Assembly (NCBI GenBank): GCA_903871735.1
Contig: CAIQHU010000179.1
Coordinates: 62,001 to 126,000, forward strand
Source: an uncultured beta proteobacterium
Lineage (GTDB): Bacteria; Pseudomonadota; Gammaproteobacteria; Burkholderiales; Burkholderiaceae
Length of the DNA stretch: 64,000 bases
Reading direction: 5' to 3'
Under the pieces are notes generated by a model. It saw only the letters and a program-made list of their open reading frames with translations, was not told the origin of the DNA and searched no databases. A program made the position numbers and the translations under genes. Shown one piece after another: positions 1-8,815 of this stretch (positions are counted from its first letter, which is position 1; each line of letters begins with the position of its first letter).

Positions 1-501
1 CCCAATATCATGCATGTCCAGCCCTAAAAACACCTCAGAAGGGAATATCTGACGATATTCTTTAGCAGTATCAGGCCCTAAATAACTCATCATCAATAAA
101 CCATCCTCTCTTAACAATCCTTGCAATTGTTTTAAAAAGGGCTGTACCTGATTTGCAAAAAAAACCTGCCAAGCACTTACCCATAAAAAATCAAACGGTG
201 GTACTGGTAATAGCCCAATCCCTTGCAAGGACAAGACCTGTAACCGAGGCCGCGAGATATGAAAAAATGCAAGAACCTTTTTTAAAATACCATTACTTAT
301 AGGGGTATCTACCGAAAATTTTGCTGTAGGGTAGCGTTGATATAGTAAGTGAACGTCTTTTGGGCTGTGCACACCAATCAAACAAATTGCTTTTGGTTGT
401 ACCCGTATAAAAGGTAAATTTTGTTCCATTCTGATTGTTAGCTCTTGGCTGAGCCATCGCCAGAATGTCCGGGTGGTTTTATTGACGGTTTCCTGCTTCA
501 T
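1..501 (-). CDS. BioC-like SAM-dependent methyltransferase, C-terminus outside window
   Basis: An open minus-strand frame starts at ATG 501 and runs off the left edge (167 codons visible). The product begins MKQETVNKTTRTFWRWLSQE and later reads LLPVPPFDFLWVSAWQVF and LLREDGLLMMSYLGPDTAKE. The last stretch resembles the post-motif part of BioC/Class I methyltransferases (...GPDTLKELR...), where BioC methylates malonyl-ACP to start biotin synthesis. An internal ATG at 429 is less likely, because the preceding residues (WLSQELTIRMEQ) look like the family's N-terminal helix. The glycine-rich SAM motif I is degenerate here (CLIGVHSPKD in place of LDLGCGxG), so catalysis is doubtful. It diverges from the comF-like gene across 18 bases. 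Confidence 0.75.
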   Translation of the reverse strand, partial: MKQETVNKTTRTFWRWLSQELTIRMEQNLPFIRVQPKAICLIGVHSPKDVHLLYQRYPTAKFSVDTPISNGILKKVLAFFHISRPRLQVLSLQGIGLLPVPPFDFLWVSAWQVFFANQVQPFLKQLQGLLREDGLLMMSYLGPDTAKEYRQIFPSEVFLGLDMHDIG

Positions 502-519
502 CTTAATTTAAGAAGATAT

Positions 520-1215
520 ATGGTGTTATTCATCAAAAAAGTAGCTTCGGTTTTGGACTATTTGCTGCCTACGAGTTGTATTATCTGCTCTATTCGACAA
601 TTAGATCCAATTTGCGCCAGATGTTTGCATTCTTTAGTGTCACTGTGTAAAACGCCTCGGTGTGTGATCTGTGCCACCCCAAGCCATCACTGGGTCTGTA
701 AAAGTTGCCGAACTGCTCGTTGGAAGTTTGATGCGAGCTATTGCCTAGCATTTAATCATAGCCGGCTTTGGCCTATTCTCATGAAAATTGATCGGCATGG
801 CGCCCTTCGCCTTCTCCCCGGGTTAATGTTTGCTTGGGAAAAAATTGCCCGCCCCCATTTTCCTCCTGTCGATGTCCTCATCCCCCTGCCAGAAGCTGCG
901 CAACTTACCACTCAACGTGGGTTTTCGAGCACCCAAGAAATTACTAGAAAACTGTCCGTCCTTTGCAAAACACCCATGGCGAATCAATGGGTGTCTTTAC
1001 AGAAAGCCTATTGTCCGCAGCAGAGTAACCCAATACAAAATCCATTCCTCATTCGTGCAGACCTCAATCTTTCCCATCTTCGCATTGGCGTGGTTGTTGG
1101 CCATATGGAGTCAGAGTATTTACTACATCATTTTGCAAAAACACTAAAATCAAAAGGTGCCCTATGGGTCAGTAATTGGGTGATGGTAAGAATCCCCCGA
1201 AAGGAGTTCAATTAA
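520..1215 (+). CDS. ComF family protein with degenerate phosphoribosyltransferase site
   Basis: A 231-residue ComF-like protein. The N-terminus has a cysteine-rich zinc-finger region (CIIC at residues 20-23, CARC about 33-36, CVIC about 48-51, CKSC about 60-63). A PRTase-like domain follows, with [20 protein letters not shown] matching the usual PVPLHxxRxxxRGFNQ segment. ComF relatives act in DNA uptake or processing. The PRPP-binding loop normally seen near the C-terminus (DDxxTTG) is absent; the region reads [13 protein letters not shown] chose ATG 520 (AAGAAG just upstream) over a TTG at 445, because the latter would overlap the divergent methyltransferase. The stop shares one base with the trmL start (TAATG), so translation is probably coupled. 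Confidence 0.8.
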   Translation: MVLFIKKVASVLDYLLPTSCIICSIRQLDPICARCLHSLVSLCKTPRCVICATPSHHWVCKSCRTARWKFDASYCLAFNHSRLWPILMKIDRHGALRLLPGLMFAWEKIARPHFPPVDVLIPLPEAAQLTTQRGFSSTQEITRKLSVLCKTPMANQWVSLQKAYCPQQSNPIQNPFLIRADLNLSHLRIGVVVGHMESEYLLHHFAKTLKSKGALWVSNWVMVRIPRKEFN

Positions 1216-1685
1216 TGTTCAATATTGTTTTAGTACACCCCGAGATCCCTCCTAATACAGGCAATATTATTCGCTTATGTGCCAATACAGGCTGCAACTT
1301 GCATTTGATAGAGCCCTTAGGCTTTCCTCTTGAAAGCTCTAAATTAAAACGCGCAGGCCTCGATTATCATGAATTTGCGAACCTACAGACTTACCCAAAT
1401 TGGGACAAGTTCGTCACTGTCAATGAAGCTCAACCGCACCAATGGCATGCTCTAACAACGAAATCCTCGCAATCACTCGCTCAGGCTCCATTTGCAGAAG
1501 GCGACTATTTGATTTTCGGCTCTGAAACAAATGGCTTGCCTCAGACAGTCAGACAGGCCATCCCATCACCCAATCACTGGCGATTACCCATGATGGCCAA
1601 CAGTCGTAGCCTCAATCTTTCTAATACTGTAGCCATTGTGGTTTATGAAGCTTGGCGGCAACATGGTTTTAAAAATGGGGTTTAA
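1215..1685 (+). CDS. trmL: tRNA (cytidine(34)-2'-O)-methyltransferase TrmL
   Basis: A 156-residue SPOUT-fold methyltransferase, the usual length for TrmL. It 2'-O-methylates the wobble nucleotide of tRNA-Leu isoacceptors using SAM. Visible motifs are [15 protein letters not shown] at the N-terminus, FGSETNGLP (motif 2) and the knotted C-terminal motif [17 protein letters not shown]. The start is ATG 1215 with AAGGAG about 9 bases upstream; a longer in-frame start at 1176 lies inside the comF-like gene and adds residues foreign to the family. It shares the terminal A of the comF stop codon. Convergent with gpsA, separated by a 43-base gap containing part of a long inverted repeat. Confidence 0.95.
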   Translation: MFNIVLVHPEIPPNTGNIIRLCANTGCNLHLIEPLGFPLESSKLKRAGLDYHEFANLQTYPNWDKFVTVNEAQPHQWHALTTKSSQSLAQAPFAEGDYLIFGSETNGLPQTVRQAIPSPNHWRLPMMANSRSLNLSNTVAIVVYEAWRQHGFKNGV

Positions 1686-1703
1686 GCATTAAGGACATAT
1701 TGC

Positions 1704-1748
1704 GGCCTGAATCTAAAAATGATTTAAATTATCTGCCTGATTCAGGCC
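1704..1748. repeat. 10-bp inverted repeat between trmL and gpsA
   Basis: GGCCTGAATC at 1704-1713 is perfectly complementary to GATTCAGGCC at 1739-1748, with a 25-base AT-rich loop. The right arm lies in the last codons of gpsA. The site sits between two convergent genes, so it could act as a transcript 3' end for either strand. No run of T follows either arm, so it is not a standard intrinsic terminator. Confidence 0.45.
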
Positions 1749-2757
1749 TAGGATCGCGAGCTAATAAGGCTGCAACGGCTTGTGCTGGTTCTACTTGCTC
1801 AAATAATACAGAACAAACAGCTGCTACGATCGGCATTTCTACGCCATATTGCCGCGCTAAATTTAAAACCGCCTGAGCACAACGCACCCCTTCAGCAACT
1901 TGCCCTAATTTTTCCAAAACTTCTGGTAAGTTTTTTCCTACAGCCAACTCTAAACCCACTCGTCGATTACGTGACAAATCACCGGTAGCGGTTAGTATTA
2001 AATCACCAAGGCCTGCCAGGCCTGAAAATGTTTCTGCTTGAGCACCCATGGCTTGTCCAAGGCGGCTCATCTCAACCATCCCCCTTGTAATCACTGCTGC
2101 TCTGGCATTTAAACCTAATCCAAGGCCGTCTACGATACCTGTGGCGATTGCTAGAATATTCTTTATAGCTCCACCAAGCTCAACGCCAACCACGTCTTCA
2201 CTGGCATAAATGCGCATCGAACCGCGGTGTAAAAGTCGCTGCGTCCTCTTGATTACATCCGGAAAATGACTTGCAACAGTTAACGCACATGGTAAGCCTT
2301 TAGCAACTTCTATCGCAAAGCTCGGACCGGACAAGACTCCGTATTGGATCTTCGAGTTAACCGATTGATTGAGTAATTGAGTAATTATTTCGTGAGGTAA
2401 TTTGCCGGTTTGCGGGTCAATTCCTTTGCATAACCAGAGCCAATGTTGGTCACTTGGTCCGGATCGAATTAAATGCTGACACGTCTGCTCAAGCCCGGCC
2501 AGAGGGGTTGCTATAACGATTAACTGCTTTGTGGGATCATGCCCAAGCCAAATATCAGCCCATTTCGATGAAACAACTAAATTCTTGGGGAAATGAACCC
2601 CAGGTAAATAACGCTGATTCACACGGTCCAATTGCATCTGCTGGGCTTGCTGAGCATCTCTTACCCAAAGCTCAATACTGCTATCGCTATGATTTTTTGC
2701 TAAATGAATTGCAATGGCGCTTCCCCATGCTCCTCCACCAAGAATCGTTAGGTTCAT
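1729..2757 (-). CDS. gpsA: Glycerol-3-phosphate dehydrogenase (NAD(P)+)
   Basis: A 342-residue cytosolic GpsA. It reduces dihydroxyacetone phosphate to sn-glycerol-3-phosphate, the backbone for phospholipids. The N-terminal dinucleotide fold is clear (ILGGGAWGSAIAIHLA). Further on are WLCKGIDPQTG, GVLSGPSFAIEVAKG, the catalytic-lysine region VELGGAIKNILAIATGIVDGL and the substrate loop FSGLAGLGDLILTATGDLSRNRRVG. Length and motif order are typical. It follows secB by 20 bases on the same strand, in the widespread proteobacterial order grxC-secB-gpsA. The start is ATG 2757. Confidence 0.97.
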   Translation of the reverse strand: MNLTILGGGAWGSAIAIHLAKNHSDSSIELWVRDAQQAQQMQLDRVNQRYLPGVHFPKNLVVSSKWADIWLGHDPTKQLIVIATPLAGLEQTCQHLIRSGPSDQHWLWLCKGIDPQTGKLPHEIITQLLNQSVNSKIQYGVLSGPSFAIEVAKGLPCALTVASHFPDVIKRTQRLLHRGSMRIYASEDVVGVELGGAIKNILAIATGIVDGLGLGLNARAAVITRGMVEMSRLGQAMGAQAETFSGLAGLGDLILTATGDLSRNRRVGLELAVGKNLPEVLEKLGQVAEGVRCAQAVLNLARQYGVEMPIVAAVCSVLFEQVEPAQAVAALLARDPRPESGR

Positions 2758-2777
2758 GGCAGACTCATACAGGGGTT

Positions 2778-3281
2778 TTAATTGGGGAGAATAATCCCAG
2801 AAGTTTGATCAGCATTGGATGCGGTCGCGACCTCATTTAAACGTTGCTCGTATAACTGATGAAAATTAATTTCTGCAAGATGAATCGGCTGAAAACCTCC
2901 ACGCCCAATTAAATCAGCGATATTGGCTCTTAAATAAGGGTATAAAACATTGGGGCAAGCAATTGCAAGCATAGGCTCTAGTTGCTCGGCAGGGATATTC
3001 TTTAGCTCAAAGATACCCGCTTGTTGCGCCTCAATTAAAAATAGGACTTTATCTTCCACACGAGTCGTAATATTCCCTAAAACAATCACTTCATACACCC
3101 CATCTTGCAATTGTCCAAACTGAATATCGATTTGTATTTGGACATTCGGCTCGCCCTGAACTAAAAAAACCTGTGGGGCATTGGGTTGTTCGAGTGAAAT
3201 ATCCTTTAAGTACACCCTTTGAATTTGAAAAGATGGGGCATTGGTATTGTCTGATGCAACTTCTGTATTGTCTTCCGACAT
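2778..3281 (-). CDS. secB: Protein-export chaperone SecB
   Basis: A 167-residue SecB. This tetrameric cytosolic chaperone keeps preproteins unfolded and hands them to SecA. The core is recognisable: [20 protein letters not shown], then [23 protein letters not shown], and the conserved [44 protein letters not shown] region (in two parts), followed by [13 protein letters not shown]. The acidic N-terminal tail and short C-terminal tail are usual. ATG 3281 is preceded by AGGAATTCCG. It lies between grxC and gpsA on one strand and is probably co-transcribed with them. Confidence 0.97.
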   Translation of the reverse strand: MSEDNTEVASDNTNAPSFQIQRVYLKDISLEQPNAPQVFLVQGEPNVQIQIDIQFGQLQDGVYEVIVLGNITTRVEDKVLFLIEAQQAGIFELKNIPAEQLEPMLAIACPNVLYPYLRANIADLIGRGGFQPIHLAEINFHQLYEQRLNEVATASNADQTSGIILPN

Positions 3282-3368
3282 CGGAATTCCTATCTTAATA
3301 AAAATGCTTCTCGCTGTTCATCTTCTGAGTTAATCTGATTTAATCAGCTTAAAACCACTTTTTTGCAA

Positions 3369-3626
3369 TTATCCTGCTAACAAAGGGTCTAAAGCACCCG
3401 CTTTGTCCAAAGCGGCTAAATCATCAAATCCACCCACATGGGTTTGGTCAATATATATTTGAGGGACTGTTCTTCGGCCAGTACGAGTCATCATTTCATC
3501 CCGTAGTTTTGGATCGGAATCAATGAATATTTTTTCAATTTGATGAACCCCTTTACTGGCTAAAAGCTTTTCAGCCATTCTGCAATAAGGACAAACTTGT
3601 GAACTGTACATGACTACGGTAGGCAT
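3369..3626 (-). CDS. grxC: Glutaredoxin 3
   Basis: An 85-residue dithiol glutaredoxin. It has the CPYC active site at residues 12-15 (SSQVCPYCRMAEKLL), the cis-proline glutathione-binding segment TVPQIYID and the GGFDDLAALDKAG motif, all characteristic of GrxC. It reduces protein disulfides and mixed disulfides using glutathione, whose synthesis genes lie about 6 kb away. ATG 3626 has GGAGAAAG just upstream. Immediately upstream on the same strand is a rhodanese gene (14-base gap), and downstream is secB. Confidence 0.96.
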   Translation of the reverse strand: MPTVVMYSSQVCPYCRMAEKLLASKGVHQIEKIFIDSDPKLRDEMMTRTGRRTVPQIYIDQTHVGGFDDLAALDKAGALDPLLAG

Positions 3627-3640
3627 ACTTTCTCCGCAAA

Positions 3641-4066
3641 TTAACTAGCATTTCGAACAAGGGGTAAACCGGCAAGATTCCAAGCCGCAATACCCCCTTC
3701 AAGGCTCACAACATCCTCGTGACCTAATTTTTTAACCTTACTGATCATCGCTGTGGAACTTTTACCCGTGCCACAGATTAAGATAATTGGGATAGTTTTA
3801 TCAAGTGCTAACTGGCTTATGCCCGTCGTTAACTGCTCAGCTGGGATATTTTTAGATCTCGCTAAATGCCCAGTTTTAAAGTCCGCTGACGGTCTAATAT
3901 CTATAATTGAAGCTTTACTCCGGTTAATCAGCAAAGTTGCAGCCGCCGGGGTTAAGGATGCATTGCCATGAATTAATCCAGGCAGGGCCGGCGCAAATAG
4001 CATCGCCCCACTGACTAACATCATCGCAAATAAGATAAGATTGTTTGTATTAGTTATAAATTCCAT
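3641..4066 (-). CDS. Membrane-anchored rhodanese-like protein
   Basis: A 141-residue protein with one N-terminal membrane segment (residues about 9-28, LILFAMMLVSGAMLFAPALP) and a single rhodanese domain. The catalytic loop is CGTGKSS, so the sulfur-accepting cysteine is present, and the domain starts with ASIIDIRPSADFKTGHL. Such YibN-like proteins precede grxC-secB in many proteobacteria. The in vivo sulfur acceptor is not evident. The gene is divergent from gpmA across only 22 bases, so both promoters must be squeezed into or beyond that gap. Confidence 0.9.
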   Translation of the reverse strand: MEFITNTNNLILFAMMLVSGAMLFAPALPGLIHGNASLTPAAATLLINRSKASIIDIRPSADFKTGHLARSKNIPAEQLTTGISQLALDKTIPIILICGTGKSSTAMISKVKKLGHEDVVSLEGGIAAWNLAGLPLVRNAS

Positions 4067-4088
4067 TTCACAATTATAGAATGATGTT

Positions 4089-4781
4089 ATGAAACAGTTG
4101 GTACTTATTCGTCATGGGGAGTCCAAATGGAACCTCGAAAATCGCTTTACAGGTTGGGTCGACGTCGATTTAACCCCTGTTGGTAAGGAACAAGCAAGAG
4201 ATGCAGGTAAAAAACTGCTTGCCAATGGCTTTAGTTTTGATTTAGCCTATACCTCAGTTCTTCGCAGGGCTATTGAAACTTTGTGGCAGGTCCAGCAAGT
4301 GATGGACTATATGTGGCTTCCCACCGTTCACCACTGGCGCTTGAATGAGCGTCATTATGGTTACTTGGCAGGCCTGAATAAAGCGGAAACAGCTGAAAAA
4401 TATGGGGCTGAACAAGTTCATCTCTGGCGTCGGTCGTACGATGTTCGCCCCCCTGAAATTAGTCTTGAAGATCAGCAAAAACTGCACCTAGATCCTAGGT
4501 ACAATAAAAAAATGACCTTGGCAGAAATACCCCGTAGTGAATGCCTTAAAGATACCGTCCACCGGGTTCTACCCCTTTGGAACGAATCCATTGCCCCGTC
4601 CCTACTCGCCGGGAAAAAACCCCTCATCACTGCTCATGGAAACAGTATTCGCGCCCTCGTTAAATATCTTGACGAAGTCTCTGATACAGATATTATGGAT
4701 ATAAATATTCCCAACGGGCGCCCATTAATCTACGAATTGAACGATAATTTAAAACCTATACGACACTATTATTTGGATTAA
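4089..4781 (+). CDS. gpmA: 2,3-bisphosphoglycerate-dependent phosphoglycerate mutase
   Basis: A 230-residue histidine phosphatase-fold mutase interconverting 3- and 2-phosphoglycerate in glycolysis and gluconeogenesis. The phospho-histidine motif [10 protein letters not shown] is at residues 6-15, followed by [30 protein letters not shown] and the second catalytic histidine in [15 protein letters not shown]. It is slightly shorter than the E. coli enzyme (250) but complete. It is followed after 4 bases by ctpA, so the two are probably one transcript. Confidence 0.97.
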   Translation: MKQLVLIRHGESKWNLENRFTGWVDVDLTPVGKEQARDAGKKLLANGFSFDLAYTSVLRRAIETLWQVQQVMDYMWLPTVHHWRLNERHYGYLAGLNKAETAEKYGAEQVHLWRRSYDVRPPEISLEDQQKLHLDPRYNKKMTLAEIPRSECLKDTVHRVLPLWNESIAPSLLAGKKPLITAHGNSIRALVKYLDEVSDTDIMDINIPNGRPLIYELNDNLKPIRHYYLD

Positions 4782-4785
4782 AAGC

Positions 4786-6219
4786 ATGCGCCCAATACTT
4801 AAAAATACCCTCTTCATTGCAATTGGTGCTGTTGCCGGAGTCGTTATTACCTGGCAGGTCACCGCCGTAGCGCAACAAAATGCCGCTTTACCGCTAGAAG
4901 AACTTCGCTTATTTACTTCCGTATTTGGTAGCGTTAAAAGAGAGTATGTTGAACCTATTGAAGATAAAAAACTCTTAACCGATGCAGTTAAGGGTATGGT
5001 TAACAGTCTTGACCCCCATTCGGCGTTCTTGGATACAAAAGATTTCTCAGACATGCAAGAACAAACTCAAGGCCGTTTTGCGGGCCTTGGTATAGAGATC
5101 TCCTCTGAAGATGGCTTAGTTAAAGTCATGAACCCGATTGAGGATTCCCCAGCAGCTAAAGCCGGTATTCAATCTGGCGACTTAATTACTCGCCTTGATG
5201 ATAAGCCTGTCCGCGGCATGACACTCGATCAAGCCGTACGTAAAATGCGCGGTGCGCCCGGAACAAAAATCACACTCACAATTTACCGTAAGTCTGAGGA
5301 ACGGACTTTTCCGATCACTATCACGCGCGCAGAAATTAAGGTCCAATCAGTAAAATCCAAACTCATTGACAACGCGATTCTGTGGGTACGAATTACTAGT
5401 TTTCAAGAAAGAACTGTGCCCGACTTGGCTAAGCGCCTTACCGAGGCTTATCAAGCAAACCCTGATATCAAGGGCGTTGTTCTTGATCTACGAAATAATG
5501 GTGGTGGCATCCTCCAAGGTGCAGTTGGGGTTTCTGCAGCTTTCTTACCTTCAGGCTCGACGATCGTTTCAACCAAAGGCCAATCAGCCAGCAGTAAGCA
5601 AGTCTATAAAGCTGAGCCAGCTAATTATCGTCTTTCCGAGGGCGGCGATGCCCTATCGAATGTGCCAGCTATTTTTAAAAAAATCCCCTTAGTCGTTCTA
5701 ACTAATGCCTATTCTGCGTCAGCCTCAGAAATTGTTTCAGGCGCATTACAAGATCTGAAACGCGCAACGATTATGGGTAAAACTACCTTTGGTAAGGGAT
5801 CGGTTCAAACAGTGCGTCAAATTACTTCTGATACCGCCCTCAAAATAACTACTGCCTACTATTACACACCCAATGGCAGATCAATCCAGGCATACGGTAT
5901 CAAGCCTGATATTGCAGTAGATCAAAATCCAGAAGGCGACCCCTATGACGTCTTAATTACTCGTGAAATTGATAGTGAGAATCATCTCAAAAATAAACAA
6001 AAAGCCGAAGATCAAGTTTTGTCAGATCGTGAGAAACGTCGCATGGCTGAACTCCAAGCATTAGAAGAGAAAAATGCCTTGATGACCCCTGAAGATCGCC
6101 TCAAAGAAAAGAGTAAGAAGCTACCCGAATTTGGCTCAGTGGATGACTTTATGCTCCAACAGGCCAAGGCCTATCTGTTAGGACAAACCTTCATTCGCTC
6201 CAAGTCAAAACTTGAATAA
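4786..6219 (+). CDS. ctpA: C-terminal processing peptidase, S41 family
   Basis: A 477-residue periplasmic serine protease. It has an N-terminal signal/anchor segment (about residues 6-27), then a PDZ domain (about 90-170: GLGIEISSEDGLVKV, GIQSGDLITRLDDKPV, MRGAPGTKITLTI) and the S41 catalytic domain. The Ser-Lys dyad is visible: serine in NAYSASASEIVSGAL and lysine in GKTTFGKGSVQT. Such proteases clip C-termini or tune cell-wall hydrolases by degrading them with an adaptor lipoprotein. The C-terminal part is charged and lysine-rich. Its place between gpmA and a moeB-like gene is common in betaproteobacteria. Confidence 0.94.
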   Translation: MRPILKNTLFIAIGAVAGVVITWQVTAVAQQNAALPLEELRLFTSVFGSVKREYVEPIEDKKLLTDAVKGMVNSLDPHSAFLDTKDFSDMQEQTQGRFAGLGIEISSEDGLVKVMNPIEDSPAAKAGIQSGDLITRLDDKPVRGMTLDQAVRKMRGAPGTKITLTIYRKSEERTFPITITRAEIKVQSVKSKLIDNAILWVRITSFQERTVPDLAKRLTEAYQANPDIKGVVLDLRNNGGGILQGAVGVSAAFLPSGSTIVSTKGQSASSKQVYKAEPANYRLSEGGDALSNVPAIFKKIPLVVLTNAYSASASEIVSGALQDLKRATIMGKTTFGKGSVQTVRQITSDTALKITTAYYYTPNGRSIQAYGIKPDIAVDQNPEGDPYDVLITREIDSENHLKNKQKAEDQVLSDREKRRMAELQALEEKNALMTPEDRLKEKSKKLPEFGSVDDFMLQQAKAYLLGQTFIRSKSKLE

Positions 6220-6245
6220 TAGGCCCGCTTAGCCACTTGGCTTTC

Positions 6246-7004
6246 ATGGAAGATCAAGAACTTTTAAGGTATTCTCGGCATATTCTATTAGATGCCATCG
6301 GTATCGAAGGTCAAAAAAAGATTGGTGCTGCCCATGTCCTGATCATCGGGGCAGGTGGACTTGGCAGCGCGTGCGCACCCTACCTGGTTGCGTCTGGTAT
6401 TGGTAAGTTGACTATCATTGATGATGATGTGGTTGATCTGACCAATTTGCAACGGCAGATCATGCACGATACCCCCCAGATTGGGCAGCCCAAGGTCTTG
6501 TCTGCACAAACAATGTTAAATCGCCTGAATCCCCATATTGAAGTTATCCCGGTGCGTCAAAGAGCAGACCCTAGCTTATTAGATCAATTGATACCGAATG
6601 CCACTCTCGTCATTGACTGTACTGATAATTTTAGTACCAGACAGATGATCAATTCGGCTTGCGTCAAACATCGTACACCTTTAATTTTTGGAGCTGCGAT
6701 TCAGTTTGATGGGCAGTTTTCAGTATTTGATACGCGCCGTGCAGACTCTCCTTGTTATGCTTGCCTGTTTTCACCAACCGAATCATTTGCAGAAGCGCAC
6801 TGCTCAAGTATGGGCGTATTCTCCCCTCTAGTTGGAATCATAGGCTCTATCCAAGCCGCTCAAGCTTTACAAGTAATCACCGAATCCGGCACGCCAATGA
6901 TTGGAAAACTTGGTATTTGGGACGCACTACATACGCAAATGCATCAAATCAAACTGCCTAGAAATCCGCATTGTGTAGTGTGTCAGGATCGATTGCCGAT
7001 TTAA
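6246..7004 (+). CDS. moeB: HesA/MoeB/ThiF family adenylyltransferase
   Basis: A 252-residue E1-like enzyme that adenylates the C-terminal glycine of a small sulfur carrier (MoaD or ThiS). The ATP-binding loop is IIGAGGLGSACAPYL, followed by DDDVVDLTNLQRQIMHD and IDCTDNFSTR. Zinc ligands are CYAC and, near the C-terminus, CVVC. No rhodanese domain is fused. MoeB versus ThiF cannot be settled without neighbours of either pathway; moeB is the closer length match. I use ATG 6246 rather than a TTG at 6237, although neither has a clear ribosome-binding site. The end lies 12 bases from the convergent ptsI stop. Confidence 0.88.
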   Translation: MEDQELLRYSRHILLDAIGIEGQKKIGAAHVLIIGAGGLGSACAPYLVASGIGKLTIIDDDVVDLTNLQRQIMHDTPQIGQPKVLSAQTMLNRLNPHIEVIPVRQRADPSLLDQLIPNATLVIDCTDNFSTRQMINSACVKHRTPLIFGAAIQFDGQFSVFDTRRADSPCYACLFSPTESFAEAHCSSMGVFSPLVGIIGSIQAAQALQVITESGTPMIGKLGIWDALHTQMHQIKLPRNPHCVVCQDRLPI

Positions 7005-7016
7005 TTCTATGCCGAA

Positions 7017-8765
7017 CTACTGATTGAGCTTTGTGACCAAAGCATTTAATAATTCTGGCTCATAAGTACTTAAAATTGGCGGCAACTGCTGGGTCAAGTC
7101 CGCAATATAAGCCTTTAATATCTCTCGCTTCACAGTTAATAATTGGCTTGAATGCATCGAAAAATCCGTTAAACCCATCGCTAGTAATAACCTGGTTAAT
7201 TGCGAATCTCCAGCCATTTCGCCACAAACGGAAACAGGAATATTTTCTTTTTTGGCAGCTTGAATAATGTCATAAATCAGTTTTAGTATTGCCGGATGTA
7301 ACGGGTCGTACAAATGAGCTACTGCATTGTCTGCCCGATCAATCCCAAGCGTATATTGAATTAAATCATTAGTACCAATTGATACAAAGTCAAAATATTT
7401 TAAAAATAAAGGCATGATCAAAGCTGCGGCCGGAATTTCAATCATCGCCCCGATTTTGATATCTGTATTGTAGGCTTGCTGGCGCTGCTCTAACTGTCGT
7501 TTGGCTTCGCCAATTAATTCTAAGGTTAACTCAATCTCATGCGCCTGAGCCAACATGGGTATTAATATTTGCGCTTTACCATGCGCTGATGCACGCAATA
7601 TCGCTCTGAGTTGTGTTAAAAATATTTCTGGCTCAGATAATGACCAGCGAATACCACGTAAACCCAGCGGTGAAATATTTGAAGATAATTTATGATCTGC
7701 GTTATCTAAATTTTTATCTGCCCCAATATCAATGGTTCGAATATTAACAGGTAAGCCATACATCGCCTCAATAGTCTTCACATAGGCGCGGTACTGCTCC
7801 TCTTCTTCAGGTAAGCCACCTTTTCGATTCATAAATAAAAATTCGGAGCGATACAAGCCTACTCCCAAAGCACCACTGTCTAAAGCATCAGGAGCATCCT
7901 CAGGAGTTTCTATATTAGCCATGAGTGTAATTTGCTGGCCATCAATAGTTTTAGTCGGCGTGTATTTTAATAACTGTAATTGTTCTTTAGAAAATTTGAT
8001 CTCTGCTTGACGTTGTCGGTAAGCCTCTAATATCATCGGTGATGGATCAACAATGACGATTCCCTTGTCCCCGTCTACAATCAATAAATCATCTTGCTGA
8101 ATAATTTCGCTAGCATGTTTAACGCCCACCGCAGCAGGTATATCTAGACTTCTTGCAACAATAGCCGTGTGTGAATTTTTTCCACCAAAGTCTGTCACAA
8201 AGGCACAGAAATTAAGTTCTTTAAAACGCATCATGTCATGCGGGGCAATATCTTGCGCAACAATAATGGCGTCTGCTGATTGACGATCTAGCTTCTGATA
8301 TAAAGGGGCCAAACTTAATTCCGATGAGCCATTAAGGGCATACAACACACGCTCGATGACTTGCCGAAAATCTGCTCCGCGCTCTTTTAAATAGGGATCA
8401 TCAATCTCCTCAAAAGCAAGTAATAACTCGTCTAAAACAGTCGTTAATGCCCAAGCTGCGTTATAACGTCTTTTTAAAATAAGTGCTTCTGGCTTTTGTC
8501 GTAAGTCAATATCCTCTAAGATTAAACGATGTACATCTAAGAATGCGCTCATCTCTTCTGGGGCATCCTCTGGTAAACGATCTTTTAGATCATGTAATTC
8601 TTGCATGGCTAATTCAAATGCCTGCTGTAGTCGAACTACTTCCTGCTCTTCAGAACCACTTGCAATAAACTGATGTGTTACATCTAGAGACGCTGCTGAG
8701 ATCGTTAAGGCATGGCCAATTGCTACACCGTTAGAGACTGAGAGACCATGGAGTGCAAAGCTCAT
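7017..8765 (-). CDS. ptsI: Phosphoenolpyruvate-protein phosphotransferase, PTS enzyme I
   Basis: A 582-residue enzyme I. It autophosphorylates with PEP and passes phosphate to HPr. The HPr-binding and phospho-histidine domain carries GGKNSHTAIVARSLDIPAAVG near residue 200. The PEP-binding barrel shows LYRSEFLFM, RTIDIGADK, GAMIEIPAA, SIGTNDLIQYTLGIDRA and the active-site cysteine in VSVCGEMAGD. Length matches E. coli EI (575). The gene ends a minus-strand run of gshA, gshB, EIIA-Man, ptsH and ptsI. No sugar permease (EIIB/C) lies nearby, so the phosphorelay is probably regulatory rather than for sugar uptake. Confidence 0.96.
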   Translation of the reverse strand: MSFALHGLSVSNGVAIGHALTISAASLDVTHQFIASGSEEQEVVRLQQAFELAMQELHDLKDRLPEDAPEEMSAFLDVHRLILEDIDLRQKPEALILKRRYNAAWALTTVLDELLLAFEEIDDPYLKERGADFRQVIERVLYALNGSSELSLAPLYQKLDRQSADAIIVAQDIAPHDMMRFKELNFCAFVTDFGGKNSHTAIVARSLDIPAAVGVKHASEIIQQDDLLIVDGDKGIVIVDPSPMILEAYRQRQAEIKFSKEQLQLLKYTPTKTIDGQQITLMANIETPEDAPDALDSGALGVGLYRSEFLFMNRKGGLPEEEEQYRAYVKTIEAMYGLPVNIRTIDIGADKNLDNADHKLSSNISPLGLRGIRWSLSEPEIFLTQLRAILRASAHGKAQILIPMLAQAHEIELTLELIGEAKRQLEQRQQAYNTDIKIGAMIEIPAAALIMPLFLKYFDFVSIGTNDLIQYTLGIDRADNAVAHLYDPLHPAILKLIYDIIQAAKKENIPVSVCGEMAGDSQLTRLLLAMGLTDFSMHSSQLLTVKREILKAYIADLTQQLPPILSTYEPELLNALVTKLNQ

Positions 8766-8815
8766 TAACTATACCCTTGCATAGATTTGAGCTCTATAGT
8801 GAGACGCGCGTTGCA

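Noticed and set aside
830..1147. Open frame of about 105 codons on the plus strand within the comF-like gene
   Set aside because: It is a +1-type shadow of the comF-like frame, with no ribosome-binding site or family signal.
2529..2840. Plus-strand open frame of about 103 codons over gpsA/secB
   Set aside because: It runs antisense to two clear genes and has no recognisable domain.
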